64,000 nucleotides of DNA from Euphorbia lathyris (GCF_963576675.1 NC_088910.1:105180807-105244806); one strand, 5' to 3'. Shown: positions 35,630-46,370, counted from the first letter of the stretch. The notes: generated from the sequence alone by a model not told the origin. A program made the numbers and translations.

Positions 35630-36073
35630 ATGTCTAATTACATGACAATATGTTACGCTTTATTCCTGATAATGTTCTTATCAAGTTTGAAAGCATCAAA
35701 TGCAGACTATAATGTGGTTAGTTTCGGGGCGAGAGCCGATGGGCGGACTGAGTCGAGTGCGGCATTTCTCAAGGCGTGGGCCTCTGCCTGTAATTCACGG
35801 ACGGCCTCGACGGTGTATGTTCGGAAGGGGAGTTATTTGGTGAAGCCGATAAGGTTTAATGGGCCATGCAAGAGTAAAATATTGTTTAGGATTGATGGTA
35901 AGATAATAGCACCAACTAATTATTGGTCATTTGGAACATCTGGATTTTGGATACTGTTTTATAAGGTTAGTAGAGATACTATCTATGGAGGTATTGTTGA
36001 TGCTAGAGCTTCTTCCTTTTGGGCTTGTAAGATTGCTGGCAAGTGTTGTCCTCCTAGAGCTTCTTCCTTTTAG
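35630..36073 (+). pseudogene. truncated polygalacturonase (glycosyl hydrolase 28)
   Basis: It encodes 147 residues: a signal peptide (about 1-25), then DYNVVSFGARADGRTESSAA, FLKAWASAC, a VYVRKGSYL-like segment and GFWILFYKVSRDTIYGG. This is the N-terminal part of plant polygalacturonases, which hydrolyse cell-wall pectin and are normally about 390 residues. All catalytic motifs (NTD, DD, GHG, RIK) lie in the missing C-terminal part. A repeated block, CTAGAGCTTCTTCCTTT (36003-36019 and 36054-36070), places a stop after the second copy. It looks like a captured first exon rather than a working gene. Confidence 0.8.
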
Positions 36074-37267
36074 CCTTTAATTGGGTAGCTTTTATGGATG
36101 TGATCTCCTAATTTACATTAGTTATTCAGGCTTAAGTATTTGTTTTTGTTGTTTTGATTGAAATGTTAATAAAGATAATCAGAAACATCTTTTGTGTTTG
36201 CTGTTGCCATGTTTCAGATTCTCTCCTTCACTATAAATCTTAATCTTCTCCATATTTTGGTGATTGAGGCCAACACTTTTGAAATCGTTATCTTCATTTG
36301 GTTCAATCTTAATTAGGAGCCTTTACTAGTCAATTATAAGTGGAAGCAGCAGAATTATTTGGCAATGTCTTTGGAGAAGTAAAATTAGTTGGCTTTCCTC
36401 AAAATCTGGCTTCCATCCAATCTCAATAGTATCGACAGGTGGGTCATTTTTTCCAAGTTAGTATTTCTGGTTTGGTGTTAGTGCTTTTGGATTGGTTATA
36501 AATTTAGTTTTATTTTTGTAGAGCTAGTCATTGTTATATTAAATTAGAGGTTCTATTAAAAGGCATGCTGATTGATCTGTTTTGATAAAGAAATTGAATG
36601 GTTTGGAGATGATTATTGTTAATTTTGTTTATTGGAGACCTAACAGTTGCAATGGTTTTATTACTTGAAAGCTCCTGAATGTTTCATATATGTCGAAATA
36701 GGAAAAGTGACTACATGAATTGATATCAAACCTGAAGAAAATTATATTATTAGTTTATTCTCTTAAATTTATTGTCTCTGAAATCATGTCATTAATATTC
36801 TGCACTTTTTTAAATTGCAAACACAATAAGATGCATATTGTTAGTGTCGTTCAAGAGACCATTAAGAAATGTGAACTGATCTTTTTATTACTTTTTCTAC
36901 TTTTGGATGCAACAGGGGACACGAAAAAATGGTGGTCATGCGGTTCTTAGATCTCAGCAATGATGTATGGTCAGAATGCAATTGTTGTTAATGAGTTTCT
37001 TGGTAAAAGACAGAAGCATGTAATTTTTTTAACTTGTTTTTCCTATTTATATGTTTCAAATATAATTGGGTAAATTCCTAACTCAATTTACAGATTCCAG
37101 CAAAATCGAACCTCAACAGAATCTCTTCGAGTTCAATTTACATAATTATGGTGTATTTAAACTCTTTCTTTTTCATAATGTGAACTCTTGTATTATTTGT
37201 AATATGGAGATCCCTTCAATCCAAATAAATTAATAAAAAAATCATAATTTTTAAAATAATTGGAAAA
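36074..37267. other. AT-rich region after the polygalacturonase fragment, no gene seen
   Basis: No domain or repeat ends are recognised. A short open frame at 36720-36950 has no support. It may be CACTA interior (see 38500-38973). Confidence 0.45.
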
Positions 37268-37276
37268 TAAAATATT

Positions 37277-38499
37277 GGGTAAATTCCAAAAAAAACCTCT
37301 GTGGTTTGACGTTGTTCCAAAAAAACCCTTGTGGTTTGTTATTACAAAAAAAGGACTGTGGTTTGTGTCGTTACCCGAAAAATGGAAATGGGCTTAACGG
37401 TGTTAATTTGCTGACGTGGCACATGGGTAGAGTTGGAAATTCGAATTTTTTTTTATTTTTTATCTTTTCTCTCTCCTTTTCTTCTCCTTCTTCTTCTTCT
37501 CCTCCGCCTCCTTCTTCTCCTCCTTCTTATTCTTCTTCCCCCTCCTTCTTCTTCCCCCTCCTTCTTCTTCCTCCTCCTTCTACCTTTTTTTTTCTTTTTT
37601 TTTTAAGTTTCAGAAATTTTCAGATTTCTGGAAAATTTCCAGATTTCCGACGAAAATCTGGAAATTTCCGTCGGAAATCTGGAATTTTTCACCTCCTCGT
37701 CCTCAATACTGGCTACATCTCTATCTATCTACAAATCATGGACCCTCGCGGTACCTCATCTTCTAAATGGGACTGTTTTGCTAGCTACCGTTTAGCTATC
37801 GTCAACCTCACCGATGATTCCAAAACCATTCATCGGGATTCGTGGCACAGATTCTCTAGCAAGAAAAAATCCCACGGTTGGTGCGATTTCACCCCTTCGT
37901 CTACTGTATTTGATTCCAAATTAGGTTATCTTTTCAATAATGATTCTGTTCTTATCACTGCCGACATTTTAATCCTTAACGAATCTATTAGTTTTATCCG
38001 CGACAATAATGACTTGCAGTCAGCCTCATCATCAATGATATCATCCTCTGTTGTTAATGGTCCAGTATCTGATGTGTTAAGCGGCAAATTTACTTGGAAG
38101 GTGCATAAATTTAGTTTGTTCAAGGAAAAGGATTGAACGTCTGAATTTCAGACGTAAATTTCAGAAATTAAAAAAAAAAATAGAAGAAGAGAAGAGAGAG
38201 AGAGGAAGAAGAAGAGAAGAGAGAGAGAGAGAGAGAAGAAGAAGAAGAAGAAGAAGAAGAAGAAGAAGAAGAAGAAGAAGAAGAAGAAGAAGAAAAAGAA
38301 GAAAAAGAAAAAAGAAAAATTTAAAAAAATTTAAAAAAAAAAATCCAACTCTACCCCTTGCCACGTCAGCATTTTTAACGGTGTTAAAGCCTTTTCCGTT
38401 TTTCGGGTAACGGTGAAACCACGGTCCTTTTTTTTTGTAAAAGAAAAAAACCACAAGGAACAACATCAAACCACAGGGGTTATTTTTTGGAATTTACCC
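37277..38499. mobile_element. non-autonomous MULE family, copy 3 (1223 bp), carrying a MATH fragment
   Basis: The perfect 9-bp duplication TAAAATATT occurs at 37268-37276 and 38500-38508. The GGGTAAATTCC arms and CTT/GAA tracts match copies 1 and 2. The right arm holds an uninterrupted (GAA)n run near 38236-38294. The core carries a MATH-domain gene fragment (37690-38136). Confidence 0.92.
37690..38136 (+). pseudogene. captured MATH/TRAF-like domain gene fragment
   Basis: The peptide includes GTSSSKWDCFASYRLAIVNL, then DSWHRFSSKKKSHGWCDF, GYLFNNDSVLITADILIL and FTWKVHKFSLFKEKD. This is the end of one MATH domain and the start of a second, as in plant tandem-MATH proteins. The frame is open from inside the left MULE arm (37306) to 38136, so arm-derived residues and the MATH fragment form one 276-codon frame. 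The fragment is incomplete at both ends. Whether any protein is made is unknown. Confidence 0.85.
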
Positions 38500-38508
38500 T
38501 AAAATATT

Positions 38509-38973
38509 TTATAAAATTTACTTTGGTAACATGAAAGTTGTTACTATTAATATCAAAATTTATAGTAACGACGGGTATTTTTGCGGAATAGGAAAATATA
38601 TAGCAACGACGGGTGTTGTTGCGAAACGTCAAAATAAATAGCAACGTCGGATGTTGTTGCAAAAAACCAACATATTTAACAACGTCAAAACGTGTTGCAA
38701 AATGTTATAATATATAGCAACGCTGATTCTTGTGGCAAAAGAAAACTTTCAATCTCTCACATACGGTCAATATTTGGCAACGACAAAGCTTTCGCAACAA
38801 GCGGGTTGTTGCCAAATATATATTTTCGGCAACAACAGTAAGTCGTTGCAGAAACCTTTAGTAACGGAATGTATCACAATGACCAATAGTCGTTGCAAAA
38901 GATGACATGTTGTTGCGAAAAATATTTTTTGCAACGACTTTTTCCGTTACCAAAAATCAATTTTCTTGTAGTG
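38509..38973. mobile_element. one end of a CACTA element
   Basis: The right terminus reads TTTTCTTGTAGTG at 38973. Subterminal sequence has many GCAACGAC/GTTGTTGC repeats in both orientations, typical of CACTA elements. The opposite CACTA end was not found in the window. MULE copy 3 sits at its inner side. It abuts copia pol at 38974. Confidence 0.75.
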
Positions 38974-39775
38974 CTAAAAAGATCGCTTCGTCAGCTTTAG
39001 CATCAAATTTTCCAAGGTTATCCTTTGTATTGAGTATAAAACACTTACACCCAAAGGCACGAAAGTAACCAATGTTGGGCTTTCGTCCTTTCCAAAGTTC
39101 ATATGGGGTTTTCTTAAGTATAGGTCTAACTAGAGCCCTATTCAGTATGTAGCATGCTGTGTGGACAGCTTCACCCCAGAAGTACTTTGGAAGCCTATTT
39201 TCACTCAGCATGGTTCTAGCAATTTCGACAATAGTTCTGTTCTTCCTTTCAACAACCTCATTCTGTTGAGGTGTTCTAGGAGCAGAGAAATTGTGGTCAA
39301 TACCACTGGTTTCACAGAATTCGTCAAACTGTTGGTTTTTGAATTCTCCACCATTGTCACTTCTAATATGAGCTACTTTTAGGTCTTTGTCAATTTCAAG
39401 CTTTTTAATCAATGTGGTAAACATCTCAAATGTTTCATCCTTGCTACTCAGCAAGATGATCCAAGTGTACCGAGAGAAATCGTCTATAATGACCAAGGAA
39501 AATTTCTTACCTCCCAAGCTGAGTGGCTGGATGGGTCTGAAAAGATCCAAGTGCAGTAATTCCAATGGTCTCTTGGTTGAGACAATATTTTTACTATGAA
39601 ATGACTTTTTAGTTTGTTTGCCTTGCTGACAAGCTTTACACAATTGATCTTTTTCAAATTTTAATTTGGGTAATCCCTCAACTAATTGCTTTCTAGCTAA
39701 TTTGGCAAGAAGGTCCATGCTGACATGCCCAAGTCTTCTATGTCATAGCCAGGAGTTATCCTCTTTAGACACCAA
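38974..39775 (-). pseudogene. copia copy 2 integrase region
   Basis: The frame has HRRLGHVSM and CKACQQGK (zinc-binding domain) and then the integrase core: HLDLFRPIQ, HIRSDNGGEFKNQQ, and QQNEVVERKNRT. A TGA at 39745-39743 falls where plant elements read Trp before HRRLGH. The frame ends where CACTA sequence begins at 38973. Reverse transcriptase and RNase H are missing. This protein would insert the cDNA; this copy cannot. Confidence 0.92.
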
Positions 39776-40168
39776 TCATATATTTTCAGAAAACTGTTTT
39801 TCTAAATTTAGCATGTATACATTGTCTACACGAGGGGCAGTTAAAATCAATTTATTTGTATTTCCCTCGAGTATTTGACACTTAGTATCATCAAATACAA
39901 CCTTTCTGTCGCCCTTGCAAAGTTGAGCTACACTCAGCAGGTTGTATTTGAGACCTTTAACTAGAGAGACTGACTCAATAGTTGCGTTACCTCCGATAGT
40001 ACCTGAACCGACTATCTTACCCTTCTTATTGTCTCCAAAGCTTACACTTCCACTTCGTTTAAGCTCTAGTGTGATGAATTGTGTTTCATCACCTGTCATG
40101 TGTCTTGAGCATGCGCTGTCTATGTACCAAAGTTTTGACTTCTCCACGCATGTCAAGCTAACCTGCAT
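39776..40168 (-). pseudogene. copia copy 2 protease and pre-integrase region
   Basis: LWYIDSACSRHMTG contains the aspartic protease active site (D-S-A). The GAG-pre-integrase region follows (LVKGLKYNLLSVAQLC). It shares the gag frame and is separated from gag by one TAG (40177-40175). It ends at a TGA (39778-39776) beyond which the same frame continues. Confidence 0.88.
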
Positions 40169-40174
40169 TTTAAA

Positions 40175-41968
40175 CTATTCATTTTTAGGTACCCAATTCT
40201 TTTTGGATCCTTTCTTGTTAGTATAAACAGGTGCAAAGTCATATTTCAGTTTGTGACGGCATACTTTTATAGTGTGGCCATTTTTACCACAGAAGTCACA
40301 ATAACTTACTCTTTGAGGGTGATGCTGAGTGTGGTCAGCATTGTTATGCTGAGCATGCCAACATACCTTAGTGGTATGTCCTTTTCTTCCGCAAAAGTCA
40401 CATTGGACAATCCGGTTGTTGAACCAACACACATCTTTTGTGTGTCCCCTTTTCCCGCAACAGTCACACTGGGTGAACCGTTTATGCTGACTAGTACTTG
40501 TGTACTTAGCATGGGATTTATTTTTATTTGAGCCTTTTACTTGACTCTGTAGTAATGTAACGTCCTTTCTAAGTTTCTTTGACTCAGATTGGACCTCCGT
40601 GACAAACTTATGCATTATTTGAATGTTGCTATGTAAGTCTGAATTGTCTTGGAGGAGATATCGGAGGTCACTCAGCTTGACCTCTTCAATCTCGTCACAT
40701 CGCCTGCTGAGTGATTTTATTTTCTTATTGCATTTCTTAGTTAGCTTGTATAAATCACTCAGGGCATTTACCATCTTATTTCTAAACAAGAGTAAGGGTG
40801 TCACCTCATTGTTGTGTACCTCCCGGTCAGTTTCATCAGAGAGGTCAGCTTGCTCAGATTGAGAATGGTCAGCTCCATCATCTGCCATGAAACATATATT
40901 AGCAGTTTCATTTTGCTCAGCTTCAGATGAGGTTGACTCATAACTGTCGCTCCATGTTGCTACCATTGCTTTCTTGTTTCCTTTCTTATCCTTTTTGAGA
41001 TTCGGACAGCTTGACTTGATATGTCCAGTTTGGTGGCACTCAAAGCATGTGACGGACTTGGAGCTGTCCTTCTTGTATTTGTCACTTGACTCAGCTTTAT
41101 ATCTGTCACTTCTTTTGTATGGTCGTTTGCTATTTCTGTCATTTTTTCTGAACAGCTTCTTCATCTTTCTAGTGAACATCGCCATTTCCTCATCATCAGT
41201 TGAGTCAGCTTCGGCCAAGTCAGCTTTCATGACTAGTGACTTTTGTTTCTTGTCTTCTGACTTTTCTTTCTCTTTAGCTTCAAAGTTTTGCATTGAGATT
41301 TCATGAGTCAGCAGAGATCCGATTAGCTCATCATACTTGTATATAGTCAGGTCATGAGCTTCTTCTACTGCAGTTTTCTTTGCTTGCCAGCTCTTTGGTA
41401 GGCTTCTCAAGATTTTCTTCACTTGTTCTTCTTCGGTGAAGTTCTTACCGAGTCTTTTTAGCTCATTTATAATATTTGTAAATCTGGCATTCATGCTGGA
41501 GATGTCTTCGTTGTCGTTCATTTCAAACAGCTCATACAATCTCATATGTTGATTCACCTTTGACTCCTTGACTTTGCTTGTGCCTTCATAGGTTACCTCG
41601 AGCTTCTTCCAAATCTCCTGTGCTGACTCACAACCTGAAATCTTATTGTATTCTGCAGCATCTAAAGCACAGTGAAGCATATTTATAGCCGAAGCATTAT
41701 TTTGGAGTTTTCTAAGGTCATCTTCTGACCACTCAGTTTCACTCTTAACAACTTTCTCATTGTTAACAGTTTTATATGGCACGAATGGCCCTTGAACAAT
41801 TGCAAGCCATGCACTCATGTTTGTGGCTTGGATAAAGTTCTTCATCCTATTCTTCCAGAATGTATAGTTTGATCCAAAGAATAGGGGAGGCCGACTGATT
41901 GATAATCCCTCGGGGAGTATCTGTGTTGTTTGGTTCCCTGGAAGGAAACGAGTGCTGTTCTCACCCAT
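40175..41968 (-). CDS. copia copy 2 gag, 597 codons
   Basis: This frame is intact from the ATG at 41968. It has the UBN2-type gag core, a Lys/Ser-rich linker, and four CCHC zinc knuckles (CFECHQTGHIKSSC, CDCCGKRGHTKDVC, CDFCGRKGHTTKVC and CDFCGKNGHTIKVC). A large gag with several knuckles and long LTRs suggests the SIRE/Maximus side of copia. The frame ends at a TAG directly followed in frame by protease. Although gag is open, the element lacks RT and cannot move alone. Confidence 0.92.
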   Translation of the reverse strand: MGENSTRFLPGNQTTQILPEGLSISRPPLFFGSNYTFWKNRMKNFIQATNMSAWLAIVQGPFVPYKTVNNEKVVKSETEWSEDDLRKLQNNASAINMLHCALDAAEYNKISGCESAQEIWKKLEVTYEGTSKVKESKVNQHMRLYELFEMNDNEDISSMNARFTNIINELKRLGKNFTEEEQVKKILRSLPKSWQAKKTAVEEAHDLTIYKYDELIGSLLTHEISMQNFEAKEKEKSEDKKQKSLVMKADLAEADSTDDEEMAMFTRKMKKLFRKNDRNSKRPYKRSDRYKAESSDKYKKDSSKSVTCFECHQTGHIKSSCPNLKKDKKGNKKAMVATWSDSYESTSSEAEQNETANICFMADDGADHSQSEQADLSDETDREVHNNEVTPLLLFRNKMVNALSDLYKLTKKCNKKIKSLSRRCDEIEEVKLSDLRYLLQDNSDLHSNIQIMHKFVTEVQSESKKLRKDVTLLQSQVKGSNKNKSHAKYTSTSQHKRFTQCDCCGKRGHTKDVCWFNNRIVQCDFCGRKGHTTKVCWHAQHNNADHTQHHPQRVSYCDFCGKNGHTIKVCRHKLKYDFAPVYTNKKGSKKNWVPKNE

Positions 41969-42016
41969 TTTTCGGGATCAGCTCAAGATTGTTAGATCTT
42001 TGAGTAGTGAGCTTAG

Positions 42017-42029
42017 GCTCTGATACCAC
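42017..42029 (-). other. tRNA-iMet primer binding site of copia copy 2
   Basis: The minus strand reads TGGTATCAGAGCC, one base inside the LTR that starts at 42031. Confidence 0.9.
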
Positions 42030-42030
42030 T

Positions 42031-42319
42031 TGTTGGTCCCGTGTGATTAGTTCCAAGGGGGGGTTAGGAACTAATATAACTTTTTCGCTAATTAATCTTG
42101 CTGACTTAGTTATTTTAGTAATTTGAACAGCTCAGCTTTGGTCAGCTTGGGTGAGCTTAGCGTAAGACAGCTTTAGTCAGATGCTGACTAAGACTGTTTT
42201 ACTTGAGAGATGGGAATTAACTCTCTTGTAGTCAGTTTCCAACTCAGCACTTCGATTTACTCCGTGTTTGTTTCTAACAGTTTATATGCTGAGTAAATAC
42301 AACAAACAACACAAGCACA

Positions 42320-42385
<66 letters not shown>

Positions 42386-43512
42386 TTGGAAATTACTCAG
42401 TATCACTTATCCTGGTTCGGCCTCTCTGCCTACGTCCAGTCCCCAGAATCCTCCGGGCTTTTAGAATCCAATACTGAGCTCTTTAAAGGTAGAGCACAAA
42501 CCGATTACAGACAGTTTAATATGCAAGAGTACCGTCCTCTATTCTTCTACTCAACTCCTACTAAGCACCACAGCCCGGTACTTAGATTTCTCTACCACTG
42601 AATGTTTACAACCAAACACTCAGCACAACACTCTCAATATTTCAATTGATACAATTTGTTCTCTTTAAGAGGGAGAACACTTTAGATGATTACAGAGAAT
42701 CAAACTAGCATTTACACAGGAATAGAAAATGAGTGTAAGATCTTTTTCTTGTTTTGAAGTGCTTTGAACTTGTATTTTTCTCTCTTGTATTTTCTTTTTG
42801 TTTTACTTCGGCAATGATCCAAGAGGTTTGATTGTCTTTATATAGATGAAGACCAGTAGGAGGATCATAAGAAATGATTTAGCCGTTGATTCCAAAACGA
42901 CTCTTTTGGGAGACAGATTCTGGTCAGCTTCAGATATTGCAGGCCAATCCTATCCTCTGAATTATTCAGACGTCAGGCTTGTCTTGTTCCTGCAGACTTC
43001 GTCTTTTTGCGCCAGTTGTCTTTTAGCAATAATCCATTGACCCATACATCTCGGAATGTGTCTATTACGTATTCTCGAGGATTCAATTATTGGTGCAGAC
43101 GGTTTGCAAAACTTGTCTTCTAGTGAACGGATCTCTCACGCTGTCCTGAGGAGTTACTTGTCCTCTACTTTATTCGTTGTCTTCGTTTGTTGTTAACTCT
43201 TATGCTGAGTTCCCTTTTTGGTCAGTTTTGTTTTGTACGACAACTAGTAAGAGAGCTTTTGATGCTGAGTTCCATTCCACTTAGCTTTGTTGAACTTCAG
43301 GCTTCTGTTCTTTGGTGCTGAGTTCAATTCTACACACCTTGTCCTTTGATCTCATGCTGACTTTGTCCTGTCTTTCTTTTTATATCTTTTTGTTTTATAC
43401 TCAACATTGAACAAACAGATTAGTACAATTAAATCAAAGCACTTAAATTTAATTGTTCCTTAATCATGGATGATTTTGTCAAATCAAAATCTTGTGGAAC
43501 GGTGTTTCAACA
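42031..43512 (-). repeat. copia copy 2, 5' LTR, 1482 bp
   Basis: It runs from TGTTGGTCCC to GTTTCAACA. It is complete and nearly identical to 33546-34990. An (AT)n tract of about 29 units occupies roughly 42322-42380. Confidence 0.92.
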
Positions 43513-43517
43513 GGTAT

Positions 43518-44121
43518 AAGTGCATGGACCTTACCTACCATTGGACTTATATTATTTATTTATGACATCAAGATGTCCCCCATAGGAATAAAGAGAGTAA
43601 GAACACCAACTCGAAAAACCAGGATCAACTTTATATGTCATCTTGAAGGAAATTATTCAGCTCCCTTTTAAGTATAAAGGTTTACAGGGGATGACTTTAT
43701 TAAAACCATCGAATAGGCATTGTACTAAGAGTCATAAAGGTCCTACGTCTATGTTTAAACTATTGGCACTAAATTAAATTAACTTGGTCAGAATTATAGT
43801 GAAGAGTTGTCTTGTTTAGTGAAAAGTCATGTTGTTTAGTGAGGAGACATGTATGCTTTGTGACCAAGGGATGGAAAAAAGACAATCTCACTTTTTTCCT
43901 AGTGTGAGACTCTCTTCGTGAAGAACATGTTTTTTATCGAAACATTATCCTCGATACCTTTAATTAGTTCAAGAAGTGTAATTCATTTTGGCTACTTTGG
44001 AAGGATGCTCTCAAGAGCTAGTAACTAATTCAGCTCGGACAGGGGCAACTCGGCAAGTAGTATGAGGGAAGGACTTTATCAATTTCACATCTTGTAGTCC
44101 TATATTTCACGGATCTATATA
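43518..44121. other. non-coding stretch, nothing recognised
   Basis: No gene, domain or repeat ends are seen between the copia LTR and the next hAT element. Confidence 0.45.
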
Positions 44122-44129
44122 GTTATGCA

Positions 44130-44555
44130 TAGACCTCGGGCTGGGCCGGGCTCGGCCCGGGCCTGTCGGGCTTTTGATAAAACCTCATAAGCCCAAGCCC
44201 ACACTAATTAGAGTCGGGCTTGGGCTGGGGCCTAAAAAAGGAATCCCAAGCCCATATCTATATTAAAAAAAATTCAATTAAAATAAAATACTAACTTTTT
44301 TAATAAAAAATAATAAACATAATAGTTAATATGAGGCATTTAAATAAATATTAAATTTATAAATTTATATATAGATAACGGGCCGGGCCGGGCCAGGCCC
44401 GATGAGTATTTATATAGCCCAAGCCCGCCCATTTTCTAGGCGGGCTTATTCGTGTTTAGGTCGGGTCGGGTCTGACACTAATTTTATGTGTCCAGGCCCG
44501 GCTAAATGGGCCTGGGCTCGGGCCGGGCGGGCTCATCGGCCCATGGCGAGGTCTA
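44130..44555. mobile_element. non-autonomous hAT element, 426 bp
   Basis: It begins TAGACCTCGGG and ends CGAGGTCTA. The flanks GTTATGCA (44122-44129) and GCTGTGCA (44556-44563) match at six of eight positions. Both arms are GC-rich with repeated GGGCCGGGC blocks around an AT-rich core. Confidence 0.65.
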
Positions 44556-44639
44556 GCTGTGCATGTATGCACGCTTGTGAATATAGATGAACTGTAGAGA
44601 TAATAATTGCAGTGGATGTAATATGAAATCTAGGATAAA

Positions 44640-45178
44640 GCATATTATTTTTTAATTACACACGTAATTCGAGAGGTTGTATATCTCCAACGAGTATACA
44701 GAGTTTGAGTTTTTGATTGTATGTTGGTCGCACGAACTATTTATGAGTATGAACGAGATAGCGCGATGGGATATGTTTTCGTTATGTGCGAATGGGAGAT
44801 GTAGGAATAAATGGAGTAAACGGGCCCTAGTCCTTTTACTGATCCATTTATGGCCCGCCCATAACCGAATTAGTTAGGGTTAGGGTTAGGTCTTTAGGTT
44901 TAACCTAGCTATAAATAGAAAGCTATGAAGGCTAAACATAATACCCTAATAACACAATACTCAAAGATACTGCACAAAAGCAATCCCTCTGTTCCCTCTC
45001 CCTTAGCTGTCACCCCCTTGTTCTCATGTTGCGTTCTTAGTTTGTGGAACAATGGAGATTACTCCTTTGGTATAGTAACCTCATAGATCGGTGATATGGA
45101 GCCAAGATTGATTACTTAGGCTGTTGTTTAATAGATCTGTGCTACAAGAGGTAAGGCTAAATTTGTTGATTTATTTAT
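44640..45178 (+). repeat. possible LTR or TRIM remnant with TATA motif
   Basis: It contains GTTAGGGTTAGGGTTAGG (near 44872), then CTATAAATAGAAAG and a downstream leader-like region resembling an LTR R/U5. Boundaries could not be set and the MITE at 45179 interrupts it. No protein is coded. Confidence 0.3.
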
Positions 45179-45487
45179 GGGATAAGATACCAAAATAGGC
45201 CTATGGTTTTTAGAAAAGTATCAATTTAGGCTCCACGTACAAAATAACACCAATTTAGGTTTAACGTTTAAAAAATATTATCAATTTAGGCCTAAAGAAA
45301 GGATTGGACACGTCATTCCTATACAGAACTTAACGAAGTAATATCAATGACGGGTCTCATTCCGTTATCGAGGTATAAATTGGTATCCTTTTTTTTAAAC
45401 ATTAAACTTATATTGGTGCTACTTTGTACGTGGAGTCTAAATTGATACTTCCCTAAAAACTATAGACCTATTTTAGTATCTTATCCC
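45179..45487. mobile_element. MULE-type MITE, 309 bp
   Basis: The arms of about 65 bp read GGGATAAGATACCAAAATAG inward. The perfect 9-bp duplication TTTATTTAT lies at 45170-45178 and 45488-45496. Confidence 0.9.
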
Positions 45488-45627
45488 TTTATTTATTGAT
45501 AGATCTGAGTTCAATACGCTTCTCTTAAAGGTTAGAGAAATTCACTATGGCTATTTAGAGAGTCTTCAATAGTTTATGTTTTTACTTTTTATCGGGTTTT
45601 GTCGATACAGGAATTGGGGGTGCCAAC

Positions 45628-45971
45628 TAGACCTGTTCATGGGCTCGGCCAGGCCGGACCTAATCAGACTTTACATATAATTACTTTGTCCAAGTCCAAT
45701 CCAGCACACCTATATTTATATCGGGCTCGTGTCGGGCTGAGCTATATTATAAAAAGTAATTTACAAACCCGGCCCGGCCCATCCATCTGATATGTTGATA
45801 TTAAAAAAAATAATAATAATTGTTTCTAAAACTTTATTGATATCAATTCTCTTAAGTTCTTTTCATTTCATAATTCCATAATGTTGCAAGAGCAATTTTT
45901 TTAGAATATGAATATCCAAGTCGAACTTATGAAAGGCGGGTCTTGGCAGGTTGGACGCATGAACATATCTA
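45628..45971. mobile_element. decayed hAT-like MITE
   Basis: It starts TAGACCTGTTCATGGG and ends GCATGAACATATCTA, an imperfect inverted repeat. Internal GGGCTCGG/CGGCCCGGCCC blocks resemble the element at 44130. No target duplication is visible. Confidence 0.45.
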
Positions 45972-46227
45972 ATTGGGATATCCGGCTACTGTTTTCGGCT
46001 TCGTTCCAATCTTATAATAAAAAAAATGCTTCTAAACACAATTTAAAACAAACTAGTCAAAAAAATCAAAATATTAATGGAATTAAATAAAATTGGCTTG
46101 ATTAACAAATTATAGCTCACATAAAAACAAATTTGATTTCATATTTAGAATATACTGAATAAAATTATATCTTGAGGAAATTTATAACAAATTAAAATTA
46201 TATATTAATTCTAATAAATTATATTCC

Positions 46228-46370
46228 GAATATAACTCGATATTTTGTACCAATATATATCAAAATATGATAGTCTGCTTTTAAAAATATAAATTTTCTT
46301 AAAAAATTATATCTGAGATAAAATAATCTATTCTAAATAATTTATTAATCGATTAAAAATTTAGTATAAT
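46228..46370. repeat. AT-rich dispersed repeat, partner of 23736-23870
   Basis: It aligns with the reverse complement of 23736-23870. Non-coding. Confidence 0.55.

Noticed and set aside
44868..44890. Telomere-like GTTAGGGTTAGGGTTAGG
   Set aside because: There are only about three units in a leader-like region beside a TATA motif. It is too short and isolated to be telomeric.
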